A DNA stretch of 64,000 bases from Hyunsoonleella pacifica (GCF_004310335.1 NZ_SIRS01000002.1:124001-188000), one strand, 5' to 3'. Numbered from the stretch's first letter, positions 26,646 to 34,718 are shown. The notes: generated by a model from the letters alone, not told the origin. Numbers and translations are program-made.

Positions 26646-27340
26646 GATTGTGTATTTAATAATTTGTATAAATTCTGTTCTAATTTGTAAACTGTTTTAT
26701 GAGGGGTGCTTTTTCCTTTTTTTCTAAACTTGATTACAAAATGCATAGAGAGAAATATGTCTTTTAAATCTTGAGAATTGTTTGCTATAGCTGTCTTTAA
26801 TGCTTGCGCATTATAGCTATTAAGCTTGAACGAACTCGCTGTTTTGGAGTTAGAATAAGTGGGTACTTTACCTAAGCTAGTAGCTGATGTGTTTAGGGCT
26901 TTAACTAGGGGAGAGGAGCCTATTATATTAATATTCGAATACTGTGTATCTAACTCTGGTGTTACTGCTCCCATGAGTCTTGCTTCATCTCCCTTTAGGG
27001 TTCTTAAAATAGATTCTGCCTCATTGCGTTGTTGTAGAGATAAGCCCCAAGTAGTTAAGAAATGGAGTATTCCTCCTTGGTTACCGCTTTTTTCAGCATA
27101 GATGAGTAATGAGAATTCAGGCTCTTTACTCTTGCTTTCAGAGAATTTTAAGTGTGATGGTAAACAATAGTATTCATTTGATGTGTCATCAAATCCGTTT
27201 ACTTTCTTGTATATTTTTACTTCTGAACTGTCTGAAAGTTTTATAATAAGTTCTTCTGAAGCATCTAGGATTTGGGCATAGCACCCAAAAGTGCATGCAA
27301 AAAAGCTTAATAGTATTCTATATTTTAACTGAAATATCAT
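26642..27340 (-). CDS. Short exported paralog, N-terminal family block only
   Basis: I start at the ATG at 27340 (MIFQLKYRILLSFFACTFGCYAQ), 13 nt after the upstream stop. Earlier in-frame codons lie inside the previous gene. The 232-residue product carries the family N-terminal block (NEYYCLPSHLKF, PEFSLLIYAEK, GGILHFLTTWGL, and the helix RNEAESILRTLKGD). It stops before the R-hD, WLDYxYK and C-terminal blocks. It resembles the first third of the downstream 660-residue paralog. It has its own signal peptide and coupled 4-nt overlap, so it looks like a maintained short form and not a decayed gene. Confidence 0.72.
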   Translation of the reverse strand: MIFQLKYRILLSFFACTFGCYAQILDASEELIIKLSDSSEVKIYKKVNGFDDTSNEYYCLPSHLKFSESKSKEPEFSLLIYAEKSGNQGGILHFLTTWGLSLQQRNEAESILRTLKGDEARLMGAVTPELDTQYSNINIIGSSPLVKALNTSATSLGKVPTYSNSKTASSFKLNSYNAQALKTAIANNSQDLKDIFLSMHFVIKFRKKGKSTPHKTVYKLEQNLYKLLNTQS

Positions 27341-27353
27341 GTCTTTTAAGTTT

Positions 27354-29090
27354 TTAGTTTGGAACTTCATCAATAAATATTAACCCGTATTTATCCGTGC
27401 CAGTTGTTTGTTTTGGGCTACTGTTTTTTATATACCAGGTTATAGTATATTCAACATCTTCTATTCCTTTGGGTAATGTTATTTCGAAGAATTTTTCACT
27501 TAGCTCATCCTTAGGATAAAGTGTGACGTATTTTGATTTTGGCTCTCCAAAAAAGTCGTATTTAATTTTTACAGCAACAGCTCTTATGTTAAGCTCTTTA
27601 AGGGCTTGCATGTCTCCAGAGAGCTCAATTTTTCTTCTTTCAAAAGGAGTGTAGAGATTTATCATTGAGGCAGATTCTTTTTTTAAATCTTCGATATAAG
27701 TACCTCCCCCTATAAATTTCCAAATGGTTTTATAATGGTAGTTTAGCCATTCGTTTTGGTTACTGTCTCCATGATTTAAATAGGTCATAGCGAACTTACC
27801 ATTAGTGTTTTTATAGCTGTCTTTTGTAAGTAAAACTTCTTTTAAAGTAATAGAGTCATTTTGGTGTTTCTTGTAGAGTTTTACGGTAACACTATTCAAC
27901 ATTTTATCGAATTCTTTTTCGATATTGCCATCTACGCCTACATATACATCGCGTTGTTGAAACGTAGGATCCCATAGTGGTACATCTTTAAATATTTCCT
28001 TATTATTTCCATATTTTTTATAAAGATCTCCAGCGTTAAAAGTGATGTAGTGGTTTCTGTTAACCACACTTCGTCCATTAAACACCATATTGCTTTTTCC
28101 TGTAGTACGGTGTTCTTTGTATTGATAACTTACATTTAACCCAAAGCCAGTAGTATTGCGACTACCCATAGCGCCATTTGAACCTAATAGTGATCCTAAA
28201 GCATCTTCTAAACCACCTCTATGTTCTTCTGGTACCTGTTCTAATGGGGTAGGTTTAAACATGAGTTCTAATAATTTTTCGTACACGGTTTGTACTAGGC
28301 TTTCCATAGATTCGTCCTTGCCGGTACTTGTAAACTTTATGGCATTGTCTTTTCTAAGTTTATCAAAACCAAAGCCTACATCTGCTCCTACATAGTATAT
28401 ACTACCGCCAGCATCAAAAGCATGACTCTTTTTAACTTCAGACCAATCTATTTCTAACTCGGCTTCATAATTTTCGGTTAATCCAGAAAATTCTAATTCA
28501 AAAATTAATGAGACATCTGGCGTAGACATTTTTAAACTCTCTAGTAGTAGTTTAGATTTCACTGGGTCTACACTAAAGGAGAGTGGTATTTTACTGTTTT
28601 CTAGAATAGGTGCTTCTCCGGTGCCAAGTATGGCTTTTTCAGAATTACCTGTGGTAGGATTTAGAATAGAAGATACAAGTGTGTATTTGCCTGTATCAAA
28701 TACTATTGGGCCTTCAATGGTAATGGCATCATTTTCAAATTTTTTCTTTAGAAAGCGTTCTGCATTAGAAACTGACGCTTCTGGAGTATCGTATAGTACC
28801 AAAAAGTTAAGTATGCCTCCACCTCCTGCTTCTGTAATTGTTTTGGCAGTATTATTTGAAGGTTTTTCTAAAATGTATCTTAAAAATGAAAATTCTGGAA
28901 TACTATCATTTTTTAGAGATAGTCTTGATCTTTGAGGTAAATAACGGTAGCTATTCTCTTTTTTGTGAATAGGGAAACACCATAAACCATCTGCATTTAC
29001 CCCCTGATCTATTAAAATTGACTGTGTATTGGCTGTGATACACCATAATAGGAGTACAACTATTGTGATGTTGTGTTTTAAATAATTCAT
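27354..29090 (-). CDS. Exported paralogous-family protein (578 aa)
   Basis: The signal peptide ends TANTQS. The family blocks are clear: SYRYLPQRSRLS, PEFSFLRYI, GGGILNFLVLYDTP, ITIEGPIVFDTG in the first 150 residues. TFQQRDVYVGVDG, LNSVTVKLYKK, EWLNYHYKTIW, ERRKIELSGDMQALKELNIRA and the end FIDEVPN come later. A Gly/Asn-rich loop (LGSLLGSNGAMGSRNTTGFG) occupies the position of the basic Gly/Phe segment of its paralogs. No lipobox, sorting domain or catalytic motif is seen. It lies 26 nt after the first gene and 13 nt before the short paralog. Confidence 0.75.
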   Translation of the reverse strand: MNYLKHNITIVVLLLWCITANTQSILIDQGVNADGLWCFPIHKKENSYRYLPQRSRLSLKNDSIPEFSFLRYILEKPSNNTAKTITEAGGGGILNFLVLYDTPEASVSNAERFLKKKFENDAITIEGPIVFDTGKYTLVSSILNPTTGNSEKAILGTGEAPILENSKIPLSFSVDPVKSKLLLESLKMSTPDVSLIFELEFSGLTENYEAELEIDWSEVKKSHAFDAGGSIYYVGADVGFGFDKLRKDNAIKFTSTGKDESMESLVQTVYEKLLELMFKPTPLEQVPEEHRGGLEDALGSLLGSNGAMGSRNTTGFGLNVSYQYKEHRTTGKSNMVFNGRSVVNRNHYITFNAGDLYKKYGNNKEIFKDVPLWDPTFQQRDVYVGVDGNIEKEFDKMLNSVTVKLYKKHQNDSITLKEVLLTKDSYKNTNGKFAMTYLNHGDSNQNEWLNYHYKTIWKFIGGGTYIEDLKKESASMINLYTPFERRKIELSGDMQALKELNIRAVAVKIKYDFFGEPKSKYVTLYPKDELSEKFFEITLPKGIEDVEYTITWYIKNSSPKQTTGTDKYGLIFIDEVPN

Positions 29091-29116
29091 GATAAAAAAA
29101 TTAGAGGTGTTATGTG

Positions 29117-30940
29117 TTACTCTTTTACTGGAGGTAATAAAAACAGGTAGTTACCCTCCAAAGGTTTCGGGTTTAATTCAGTTGGACCAGTTTTACTATA
29201 CCAACTTACCTGATACACTACAGGTTCTTCTTTATCATGATACAAGTTAATTGTGGTAGTGTTTTCAGTATCACCTTGTCTTAAAACTACAGTGCCTTGT
29301 GGTTTTGGTTGTCCGTTAAGTATCGTAAAGAATCGTACAGAACATGCTTGAATATCTGCGTCTTTAAAAAAGGTTCTGTCAGCATCAATCTGTACTACAC
29401 GTTTGGTAAATGGAGGCGTTAATGCTATGGAGGCTTCATTTGTTTTTAGCCACCCATCTTTTGCCTTGGGTAATTTTATGGCTTTGTCGTCTCCTTTTAA
29501 ATTCCAGCTGAGTTTGTATTCATAATCTAGCCAATCTGCTCCTGTAATGCCTAACCTTGGATAGAAAATGTTTTTGTAGTCTTTTCCAGCTTCTAAATCA
29601 GAGCGTTGTATAACTACATCTCTCGTAACATCATTATGATCTTCTCCATAGTGTTTTTTAAAACTAACAGATACTGAATTTAATATTTCACTAAAACTGT
29701 CCACATATTCTCCATCAAGTTGAAAAACAATTTCGCGCTTTAAAAAATCTGAATCTTCTAGATTTACTACTCTAAAATATTTGTCCTTACTGGCTGGGTC
29801 TTCTTTAAAAACTTCATACAGACCACTTATATTTCCAGAGGAATAAACGGGTACTTTAATTGTTGTAGACTTACTTAGGTTTAAGTAAAATTTATTGATT
29901 TTGATATCTGTCCTCTTTTTAAGAACAAACTGGTTATCCGTAACATATTTTTCATCTCTGGCGCCTCCAAAAACCTTACTAAAGAATCCTCTTTTACGCC
30001 TTCCTAAAAGTTGTCCCTGTTCTACAGCAGTTTCTTTCTCTGGTTGTTTAGCCCAACCCATTTCAGCATCAAACATTAACTCTATAAGTTTGTCTGTTAC
30101 TAAAGATAAGATACTGTTCATGTCATCAGTTTTTATGCCTAAACCTTGTGATCTATCAAAAACATCAATGTTTAGTTTTTGGTCTTGAACCATCTCATCA
30201 GTAATTTTACGCATTTGCCTTTTGGTATAGCCTTGTTGGTTGCTATATACTTTACTGTAATGATCGTAGATAGTAGACATATCAGCTGTTACTACAGCAT
30301 TATATCCTTTAACTTTAGCTTCATAAAAACCACTCACAACTACAGAAACATCAGAAGTTTTTCCTTGTAAAGATTCCCATAAAAGTGTAGCACCTTCTTG
30401 ACTTAATTTTGCTGCTATTGCTGCTTTAGAGTTTTTATATAAAGGTGCATGACCAGACGTTATAACATTTTGTGTAAATGGGTTGTCTCCATCTACATTA
30501 TTTAAAATAGAGGATACGATTTTAAAGCTTGCTATGCCGTCTTCTCCATCTTTTAAAACCTGTTTTAATGGTACTGGCCCCGCTATTTTCGCACCTCCCT
30601 TTTTTTCTTTTAGTTCTTCTTCAAGGTCTTTTAGTTCATCATCGGGTAGGTCAAACTGTATAAGGGTATGGAAAAGTCCACCACTTGCATTGCCACCTTG
30701 TCCAATATATTTCATGCACATCAATTCAAAGTCGCCATCATCTTTAGTTGCTAATCTTGGGTACTTTGGTAAGTAGTGGTAGGTGTTAGGTTCGTTACTG
30801 TTTTGAAGTAATTGCACACCGTTAATTACCATTCTTCCTTCGTCGTAGTTTACTTGTGCATTTGCAGCTATTGCAAAGTGTATAAATAGTACCAGTATTA
30901 TGGTTCTAATTACTATTTGTTTTCTGTTGTTGTTTTTCAT
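29117..30940 (-). CDS. Exported paralogous-family protein, first gene of the eight-gene operon
   Basis: I use the ATG at 30940 (MKNNNRKQIVIRTIILVLFI..., cleavage after ANAQ), giving 607 residues; a start ten codons earlier gives no better signal. The family blocks are NTYHYLPKYPRLA, FELMCMKYI, GGLFHTLIQFDLP, KIAGPVPL, FLKREIVFQLDG, LNSVSVSFKKH, DWLDYEYKLSW and KRVVQIDADRTFFKDADIQA. A basic Gly/Phe segment (LLGRRKRGFFSKVFGGA) lies near residue 325. It ends YLFLLPPVKE without a sorting domain. The family is not one I can name. The product is probably periplasmic or released. Confidence 0.78.
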   Translation of the reverse strand: MKNNNRKQIVIRTIILVLFIHFAIAANAQVNYDEGRMVINGVQLLQNSNEPNTYHYLPKYPRLATKDDGDFELMCMKYIGQGGNASGGLFHTLIQFDLPDDELKDLEEELKEKKGGAKIAGPVPLKQVLKDGEDGIASFKIVSSILNNVDGDNPFTQNVITSGHAPLYKNSKAAIAAKLSQEGATLLWESLQGKTSDVSVVVSGFYEAKVKGYNAVVTADMSTIYDHYSKVYSNQQGYTKRQMRKITDEMVQDQKLNIDVFDRSQGLGIKTDDMNSILSLVTDKLIELMFDAEMGWAKQPEKETAVEQGQLLGRRKRGFFSKVFGGARDEKYVTDNQFVLKKRTDIKINKFYLNLSKSTTIKVPVYSSGNISGLYEVFKEDPASKDKYFRVVNLEDSDFLKREIVFQLDGEYVDSFSEILNSVSVSFKKHYGEDHNDVTRDVVIQRSDLEAGKDYKNIFYPRLGITGADWLDYEYKLSWNLKGDDKAIKLPKAKDGWLKTNEASIALTPPFTKRVVQIDADRTFFKDADIQACSVRFFTILNGQPKPQGTVVLRQGDTENTTTINLYHDKEEPVVYQVSWYSKTGPTELNPKPLEGNYLFLLPPVKE

Positions 30941-30955
30941 GATCTTAAATTTTTT

Positions 30956-30963
30956 CAAATGTA
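30956..30963 (-). promoter_or_regulatory. -7 promoter element TACATTTG for the exported-protein operon
   Basis: The octamer matches TAnnTTTG on the minus strand and lies 15 nt before the first ATG. No -33 TTTG is found at the proper distance. The leader would be very short, so a start elsewhere is possible. Confidence 0.35.
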
Positions 30964-31030
30964 AAACCATGGTTTATAGTATATTGAAGTGAAATTCTTG
31001 TTTTTGTTTGCGTGCTTCGCTGCTTTTTTA

Positions 31031-31132
31031 AAAAGGGGAAAACCCCTGTTATTTAGAAAAAACACCCTTAGTTTTTTAGGGTTTTGGCTCTTGAATTTTT
31101 TTGATTTTGAATATATTTTTGTCTTGTACATT
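31031..31132 (-). promoter_or_regulatory. Candidate regulator-binding region upstream of the exported-protein operon
   Basis: Two palindromes lie here: AGGGG-TTTT-CCCCT (31034-31047) and ACCCT-N9-AGGGT (31064-31082). They are preceded on the minus strand by AATGTACAA (31124-31132). The run GGGTGTTTTTT...CCCCTTTTT and the TGTACATT element recur upstream of the neighbouring two-component operon (16457-16495). The G/C tracts stand out in very AT-rich DNA. The rest of the 423-nt gap between the divergent genes shows only AT-rich sequence and the hairpin at 31291. Confidence 0.55.
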
Positions 31133-31290
31133 CAAAATATGTTATTGGTTACAGTATGTTGCTGTTTAGCGAAATATCGTGTTAACAATTGAATTACAGG
31201 GATAATCTGATATGCCAATTCCCTCAATCATAGTGTATGAGTATTCCTAAATGATATTCATGAGGCTTTCATGAAAACTAAACCTACTAT

Positions 31291-31321
31291 AATACCCTTT
31301 GAATTATTTTCAAGGGGTATT
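31291..31321 (+). other. 13-bp hairpin upstream of comM
   Basis: AATACCCTTTGAA pairs with TTCAAGGGGTATT (one G-T wobble) around loop TTATT, and T4 follows. It resembles an intrinsic terminator 42 nt before comM although no plus-strand gene precedes it. It may be a leader attenuator or mark the end of a short upstream RNA. Confidence 0.45.
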
Positions 31322-31363
31322 TTTACAAATACATTTCTTACATTTAGCAAGTAAATAACTACT

Positions 31364-32899
31364 ATGCTAAAAAAAGTTTTTGGTAGCGCTGTATTTGGTG
31401 TGGAAGCTACCACCGTTACTGTAGAGGTAAACACCGATAAAGGTATTGGATACCATTTGGTAGGTTTGCCAGACAATGCCATTAAAGAGAGTAATTTTAG
31501 AATAGCGGCGGCACTTCAGAATAACGGATATAGAATTCCTGGAAAGAAAATAATCATCAATATGTCTCCCGCAGATTTGCGAAAAGAGGGCAGTGCTTAT
31601 GATTTGACTTTGGCTATTGGGATTTTAGCCTCTTCTAGTCAGATTAAAGCTGAGGATTTAGACCACTATTTAATAATGGGAGAACTCTCGCTTGATGGAA
31701 GTTTGCAACCTATTAAAGGTGCATTGCCCATTGCGGTAAAAGCAAGAGAAGAAGGCTTTAAGGGCTTTATATTACCTGCACAAAATGCGAAAGAGGCTGC
31801 TATTGTTAATGATCTTGAGGTGTATGGTGTAGACAATATCAAACAAGTTATCAATTACTTTGATAAAGGAGAAGCTTTAGAGCAAACCATTATTGATACC
31901 CGAAAAGAATTTGAGAAAAATTTAAATTACCCAGAGTTTGATTTTGCTGATGTAAAGGGGCAAGAAGGTATAAAACGATGTATGGAAATTGCAGCAGCAG
32001 GTGGGCATAATATCATTTTAATAGGACCACCGGGTGCAGGAAAAACTATGTTGGCGAAACGACTACCCAGTATTTTACCTCCTATGACATTACATGAAGC
32101 TTTGGAAACCACAAAAATCCATTCGGTAGTAGGACGTGTGAAAGATACGGGATTGATGGCGCAACGGCCGTTTCGGAGTCCGCATCATACTATTTCTAAC
32201 GTAGCTTTAGTAGGAGGAGGGAGTTATCCGCAACCTGGAGAAATTTCGTTATCGCATAACGGTGTATTGTTTTTGGATGAATTACCAGAATTTAAACGTG
32301 AAGTTTTAGAAGTGATGCGTCAACCTTTGGAAGACAGGGAAGTAACCATATCAAGAGCAAAATTTACAGTAACCTATCCAAGTTCTTTTATGTTGGTAGC
32401 AAGTATGAATCCAAGCCCGGGTGGTTATTTTAACGATCCAGATGCGCCAGTAATCTCGAGCCCAGCTGAAATGCAACGTTATTTGGGCAAAATTTCTGGC
32501 CCACTGTTAGATAGGATTGATATTCATATTGAAGTTACACCAGTACCTTTTGAAAAGCTATCTGACGACAGAAAGGGCGAATCTTCGGTAGACATTAGAA
32601 ATCGTGTTACACAAGCTAGGGAAATACAAACCCAACGTTTTGCAGCTTCTGATAGTGTGCATTATAATGCGCAGATGAATGTAAAACAAATTAGAAAATA
32701 TTGCGTGTTAGACGATGCTTCTAAAGCATTATTAAAAACCGCTATGGAACGTTTAAATCTCTCGGCCCGTGCTTATGATAGAATTTTAAAAGTATCTAGA
32801 ACTATTGCAGATTTGGAAGGTTCTGAAACTGTAAATGGTTCTCATATTAGTGAGGCTATTCAATATCGTAGTTTGGATCGTGAGGGGTGGTTGGGGTAA
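31364..32899 (+). CDS. comM: YifB/ComM family Mg-chelatase-like AAA+ ATPase
   Basis: The 511-residue protein has an N-terminal Lon/ChlI-like domain (to about residue 170), an AAA+ core with Walker A GPPGAGKT and Walker B LFLDELPEF, and a C-terminal helical domain. Relatives (ComM) are hexameric helicases that drive branch migration of incoming single-stranded DNA during natural transformation. It is complete and of standard length. It is transcribed alone, divergent from the exported-protein operon, with a hairpin terminator after it. The symbol follows the family; transformation has not been shown for this organism. Confidence 0.93.
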   Translation: MLKKVFGSAVFGVEATTVTVEVNTDKGIGYHLVGLPDNAIKESNFRIAAALQNNGYRIPGKKIIINMSPADLRKEGSAYDLTLAIGILASSSQIKAEDLDHYLIMGELSLDGSLQPIKGALPIAVKAREEGFKGFILPAQNAKEAAIVNDLEVYGVDNIKQVINYFDKGEALEQTIIDTRKEFEKNLNYPEFDFADVKGQEGIKRCMEIAAAGGHNIILIGPPGAGKTMLAKRLPSILPPMTLHEALETTKIHSVVGRVKDTGLMAQRPFRSPHHTISNVALVGGGSYPQPGEISLSHNGVLFLDELPEFKREVLEVMRQPLEDREVTISRAKFTVTYPSSFMLVASMNPSPGGYFNDPDAPVISSPAEMQRYLGKISGPLLDRIDIHIEVTPVPFEKLSDDRKGESSVDIRNRVTQAREIQTQRFAASDSVHYNAQMNVKQIRKYCVLDDASKALLKTAMERLNLSARAYDRILKVSRTIADLEGSETVNGSHISEAIQYRSLDREGWLG

Positions 32900-32903
32900 C
32901 TAC

Positions 32904-32926
32904 ATTCCTGCGTAAGCAGGAATTTT
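32904..32926 (+). terminator. Terminator after comM
   Basis: Perfect ATTCCTGC/GCAGGAAT stem with loop GTAA followed by TTT, 5 nt after the stop codon. Confidence 0.7.
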
Positions 32927-32940
32927 AAGCTTACTCGGAA

Positions 32941-32968
32941 CGCTACTAGTTGCAAACTAGAGGTAGCG
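32941..32968. repeat. CTAGTT-N3-AACTAG hairpin, copy 1
   Basis: The outer stem CGCTAC/GTAGCG encloses CTAGTT-GCA-AACTAG. Further copies of the inner hairpin occur at 35711-35736 and 36446-36460, on the far side of the accessory island. Confidence 0.65.
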
Positions 32969-33054
32969 GGAGAATAAATATGCATGTAGAAGAGAGAAAA
33001 TTAAAAAAATCAAAATATTTTAGTAAAATAACTTTTAAATTTGAAATAAGTACT

Positions 33055-33654
33055 TTAATAAAACTTTTTCGCGTAATGGAGCTGAGACATCACACCTGTA
33101 ACATTAATCCTGTAACGTGTCATTTCCTCACTTGCATTAAAATAATTGGCTATATCTTTTTGAGACATTCCTTTTTTCAAAGCCCACAAAAGAGCTGGTC
33201 TTGGTAGTTGAAGACATGCACCCAACCATTCGGCTTCATTCTCCTGTTCCTCATCAAAGTCTCTAAGAAATCCTGATAAACCTAATTTTAGTTTGGATTC
33301 ATCCACTTTATGCTCACAAATGATATGAGCAAGCTCATGCATCAAATTACTTTGCTGCCTAGGACTGGAATGTGTATCATTATGGATAATCCAAAATTTA
33401 TTATTTCCAAGTGGGATAGTTGCCGCTGACCATATATTACTACCTTCTCCCAATAAATTTTCAAGCAAAATTGGGTTTTGACCTTTTACATCCTTCGGGG
33501 TTAATACGGGTATTTTCAAATTTTCACAAAGCTCAAAACCACAAAGTGGAGCAACAGCTGAAAGCCCTAACCATTTCCTGCATTCTACACTTTTTTTATC
33601 AGACCAAGTTTTGAATCCTCTTCGTAATTTAGGCTTCCTTTGTTGCTGACTCAT
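33055..33654 (-). CDS. ImmA/IrrE-family metallopeptidase
   Basis: The 199-residue protein has the zinc motif HELAH (NLMHELAHIICEH) and a downstream acidic segment EENEAEWLGACLQLP that supplies the third ligand, as in ImmA/IrrE. Such peptidases cleave a repressor to switch mobile elements or stress genes. It overlaps the XRE-type regulator gene by 26 nt, and that regulator is the natural substrate candidate. A C-terminal helix-turn-helix-like segment (GMSQKDIANYFNASEEMTRYRI) is also present. The pair opens a small accessory island between comM and fahA. Confidence 0.88.
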   Translation of the reverse strand: MSQQQRKPKLRRGFKTWSDKKSVECRKWLGLSAVAPLCGFELCENLKIPVLTPKDVKGQNPILLENLLGEGSNIWSAATIPLGNNKFWIIHNDTHSSPRQQSNLMHELAHIICEHKVDESKLKLGLSGFLRDFDEEQENEAEWLGACLQLPRPALLWALKKGMSQKDIANYFNASEEMTRYRINVTGVMSQLHYAKKFY

Positions 33655-33970
33655 ACGCTAAGTTAATCATTTGAATTAGTGCTTCAGATGTAGTTGGGGG
33701 TAATGTTTTGTCAGCTCGTAAATGTGCTATAACCCCTTTGTGAGAGTCTATGTCAGAATTTTCTCTGCCTAAAACAAAATATTCAGAAGATACTTCAAGC
33801 CAGTTGCATATTTTTAAATAAGTATCAATATCAGGAAGATTCCCCTGTTCAATTCTTGAAAGTGTAGATGCACTTATATTTATTTCATCTGCTAACTTTC
33901 TAAGCCCTGTTTTTCCTCTCTTGGACTTAATCATTTCAGAAAACTTAATAGTATCTAAAGTGTTATTCAT
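33629..33970 (-). CDS. XRE-family helix-turn-helix regulator
   Basis: The 113-residue protein has a canonical XRE fold: GLRKLADEINISASTLSRIEQGNLPDIDTYLKICNWL (about residues 20-57) followed by a helical tail. It is probably a repressor of its own operon and of the divergent genes at 34117 onward. It overlaps the ImmA/IrrE gene, the usual partnership of a repressor and its peptidase. Two palindromes in the divergent gap are candidate operators. Confidence 0.88.
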   Translation of the reverse strand: MNNTLDTIKFSEMIKSKRGKTGLRKLADEINISASTLSRIEQGNLPDIDTYLKICNWLEVSSEYFVLGRENSDIDSHKGVIAHLRADKTLPPTTSEALIQMINLAYESATKEA

Positions 33971-34018
33971 TTTGAATTGTGGATAAGATGTTAATAATGT
34001 TTCACAAGTAATACAAAT

Positions 34019-34048
34019 GTTTCTTTGGAGAAACGAAAATAATTTCGT
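34019..34048. promoter_or_regulatory. Paired palindromes, candidate operators of the XRE regulator
   Basis: GTTTC-TTTGGA-GAAAC (34019-34034) overlaps ACGAAA-ATAA-TTTCGT (34033-34048). Both lie in the 146-nt gap between the divergent regulator and the small basic gene. A third, GTCTC-N6-GAGAC, follows near 34067-34082. Confidence 0.5.
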
Positions 34049-34116
34049 GTCTTTGTTAGGACGATTGTCTCACATAAGAGACGGTTCAAATATATAACTT
34101 TTTAAATTAATAAAAA

Positions 34117-34290
34117 ATGGCAAAAAATAAGCCTGTTGGAGACAACGCAAGAAAAGGAGCGGTAAAGAATCGTTCGCAAGTATTAAATCCTAAAACTAAT
34201 CTTTACGTGAAAAGGCACGGTGATACTGGTCGATTTATGGATGTAAAAACGAGTGGCGGAAAATTTAAAGGAGTAAGAAAAGAAAAGTAG
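34117..34290 (+). CDS. Small basic protein (57 aa), MAKNKPVGDNARKGAVK type
   Basis: This is a very Lys/Arg/Gly-rich protein beginning MAKNKPVGDNARKGAVKNRS and ending GGKFKGVRKEK. I recognise it as a small conserved family seen next to mobile or accessory genes in many bacteria, with no known function. The ATG is preceded by the A-rich stretch AATTAATAAAAA, a typical leader in this phylum. It starts the plus-strand half of the island, 5 nt before the LRAT-like gene, so the two form one transcript. Confidence 0.75.
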   Translation: MAKNKPVGDNARKGAVKNRSQVLNPKTNLYVKRHGDTGRFMDVKTSGGKFKGVRKEK

Positions 34291-34295
34291 CTTTT

Positions 34296-34718
34296 ATGAT
34301 ACACAATTTAATTATGCACAATCAATTACAGCCTGCGGATGTGATTGTGGCAAAAAAAAGAACAGGTTTAGGCAGAATCCTAAACCACTACATAGTTTAC
34401 GCAGGTGGTTATTCCTTTCTAGGAAACTTACAAGATGGTGTTAAACCTATATCCCATTATGAGCTTAATACTCTATTACAGGAATATGAACCTGTAAAAA
34501 TCAGACGCTTTTCTGGAACAGAATTTCAAAGACGTTTAGCGTTACGTAGAGCGTATTCCCGATTAGGAGAAAAGTATAGCCTATTGAACTTTAACTGTGA
34601 GCATTTTGCAAACTGGGTTCAAAAAGGTAAAGAAAATAGTACGCAGGTAGCCGTTGCGTTAACGGTTCTTGCAATTAGTGTAATTTTTAAATTAATAAAC
34701 AATGAAACAGAAAAATGA
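34296..34718 (+). CDS. LRAT-like (permuted NlpC/P60) papain-fold protein with C-terminal membrane helix
   Basis: The 140-residue protein contains the LRAT signature. The N-terminal His is in NHYIVYAG, after LQPADVIVAKKRTGLGRI, and the Cys is in NFNCEHFANWVQKGK. A hydrophobic helix near the end (VAVALTVLAISVIFKLI) anchors it to a membrane. The family includes acyltransferases and phospholipases acting on lipids. A Met at residue 7 could be the real start. It lies between the small basic gene and the split gene, overlapping the latter by 17 nt. Lipid attack in an accessory or defence setting is a hypothesis only. Confidence 0.8.
   Translation: MIHNLIMHNQLQPADVIVAKKRTGLGRILNHYIVYAGGYSFLGNLQDGVKPISHYELNTLLQEYEPVKIRRFSGTEFQRRLALRRAYSRLGEKYSLLNFNCEHFANWVQKGKENSTQVAVALTVLAISVIFKLINNETEK

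Noticed and set aside
27341-27373. TTG/ATG starts at 27370-27373 for the short paralog
   Set aside because: They lie within the last codons of the preceding gene, whose end (IDEVPN) is a family feature; the ATG at 27340 gives a standard signal peptide.
30941-30970. Upstream start (ATG near 30970) for the first operon gene
   Set aside because: It would add a basic segment before the signal peptide and overlap the TACATTTG element; all siblings start right at the signal peptide.
16301-31363. T9SS cargo or type VI/contractile-injection cluster as an explanation for the exported operon
   Set aside because: No C-terminal sorting domain, sheath, tube, baseplate, spike or AAA+ component is recognisable; all genes carry ordinary Sec signals.
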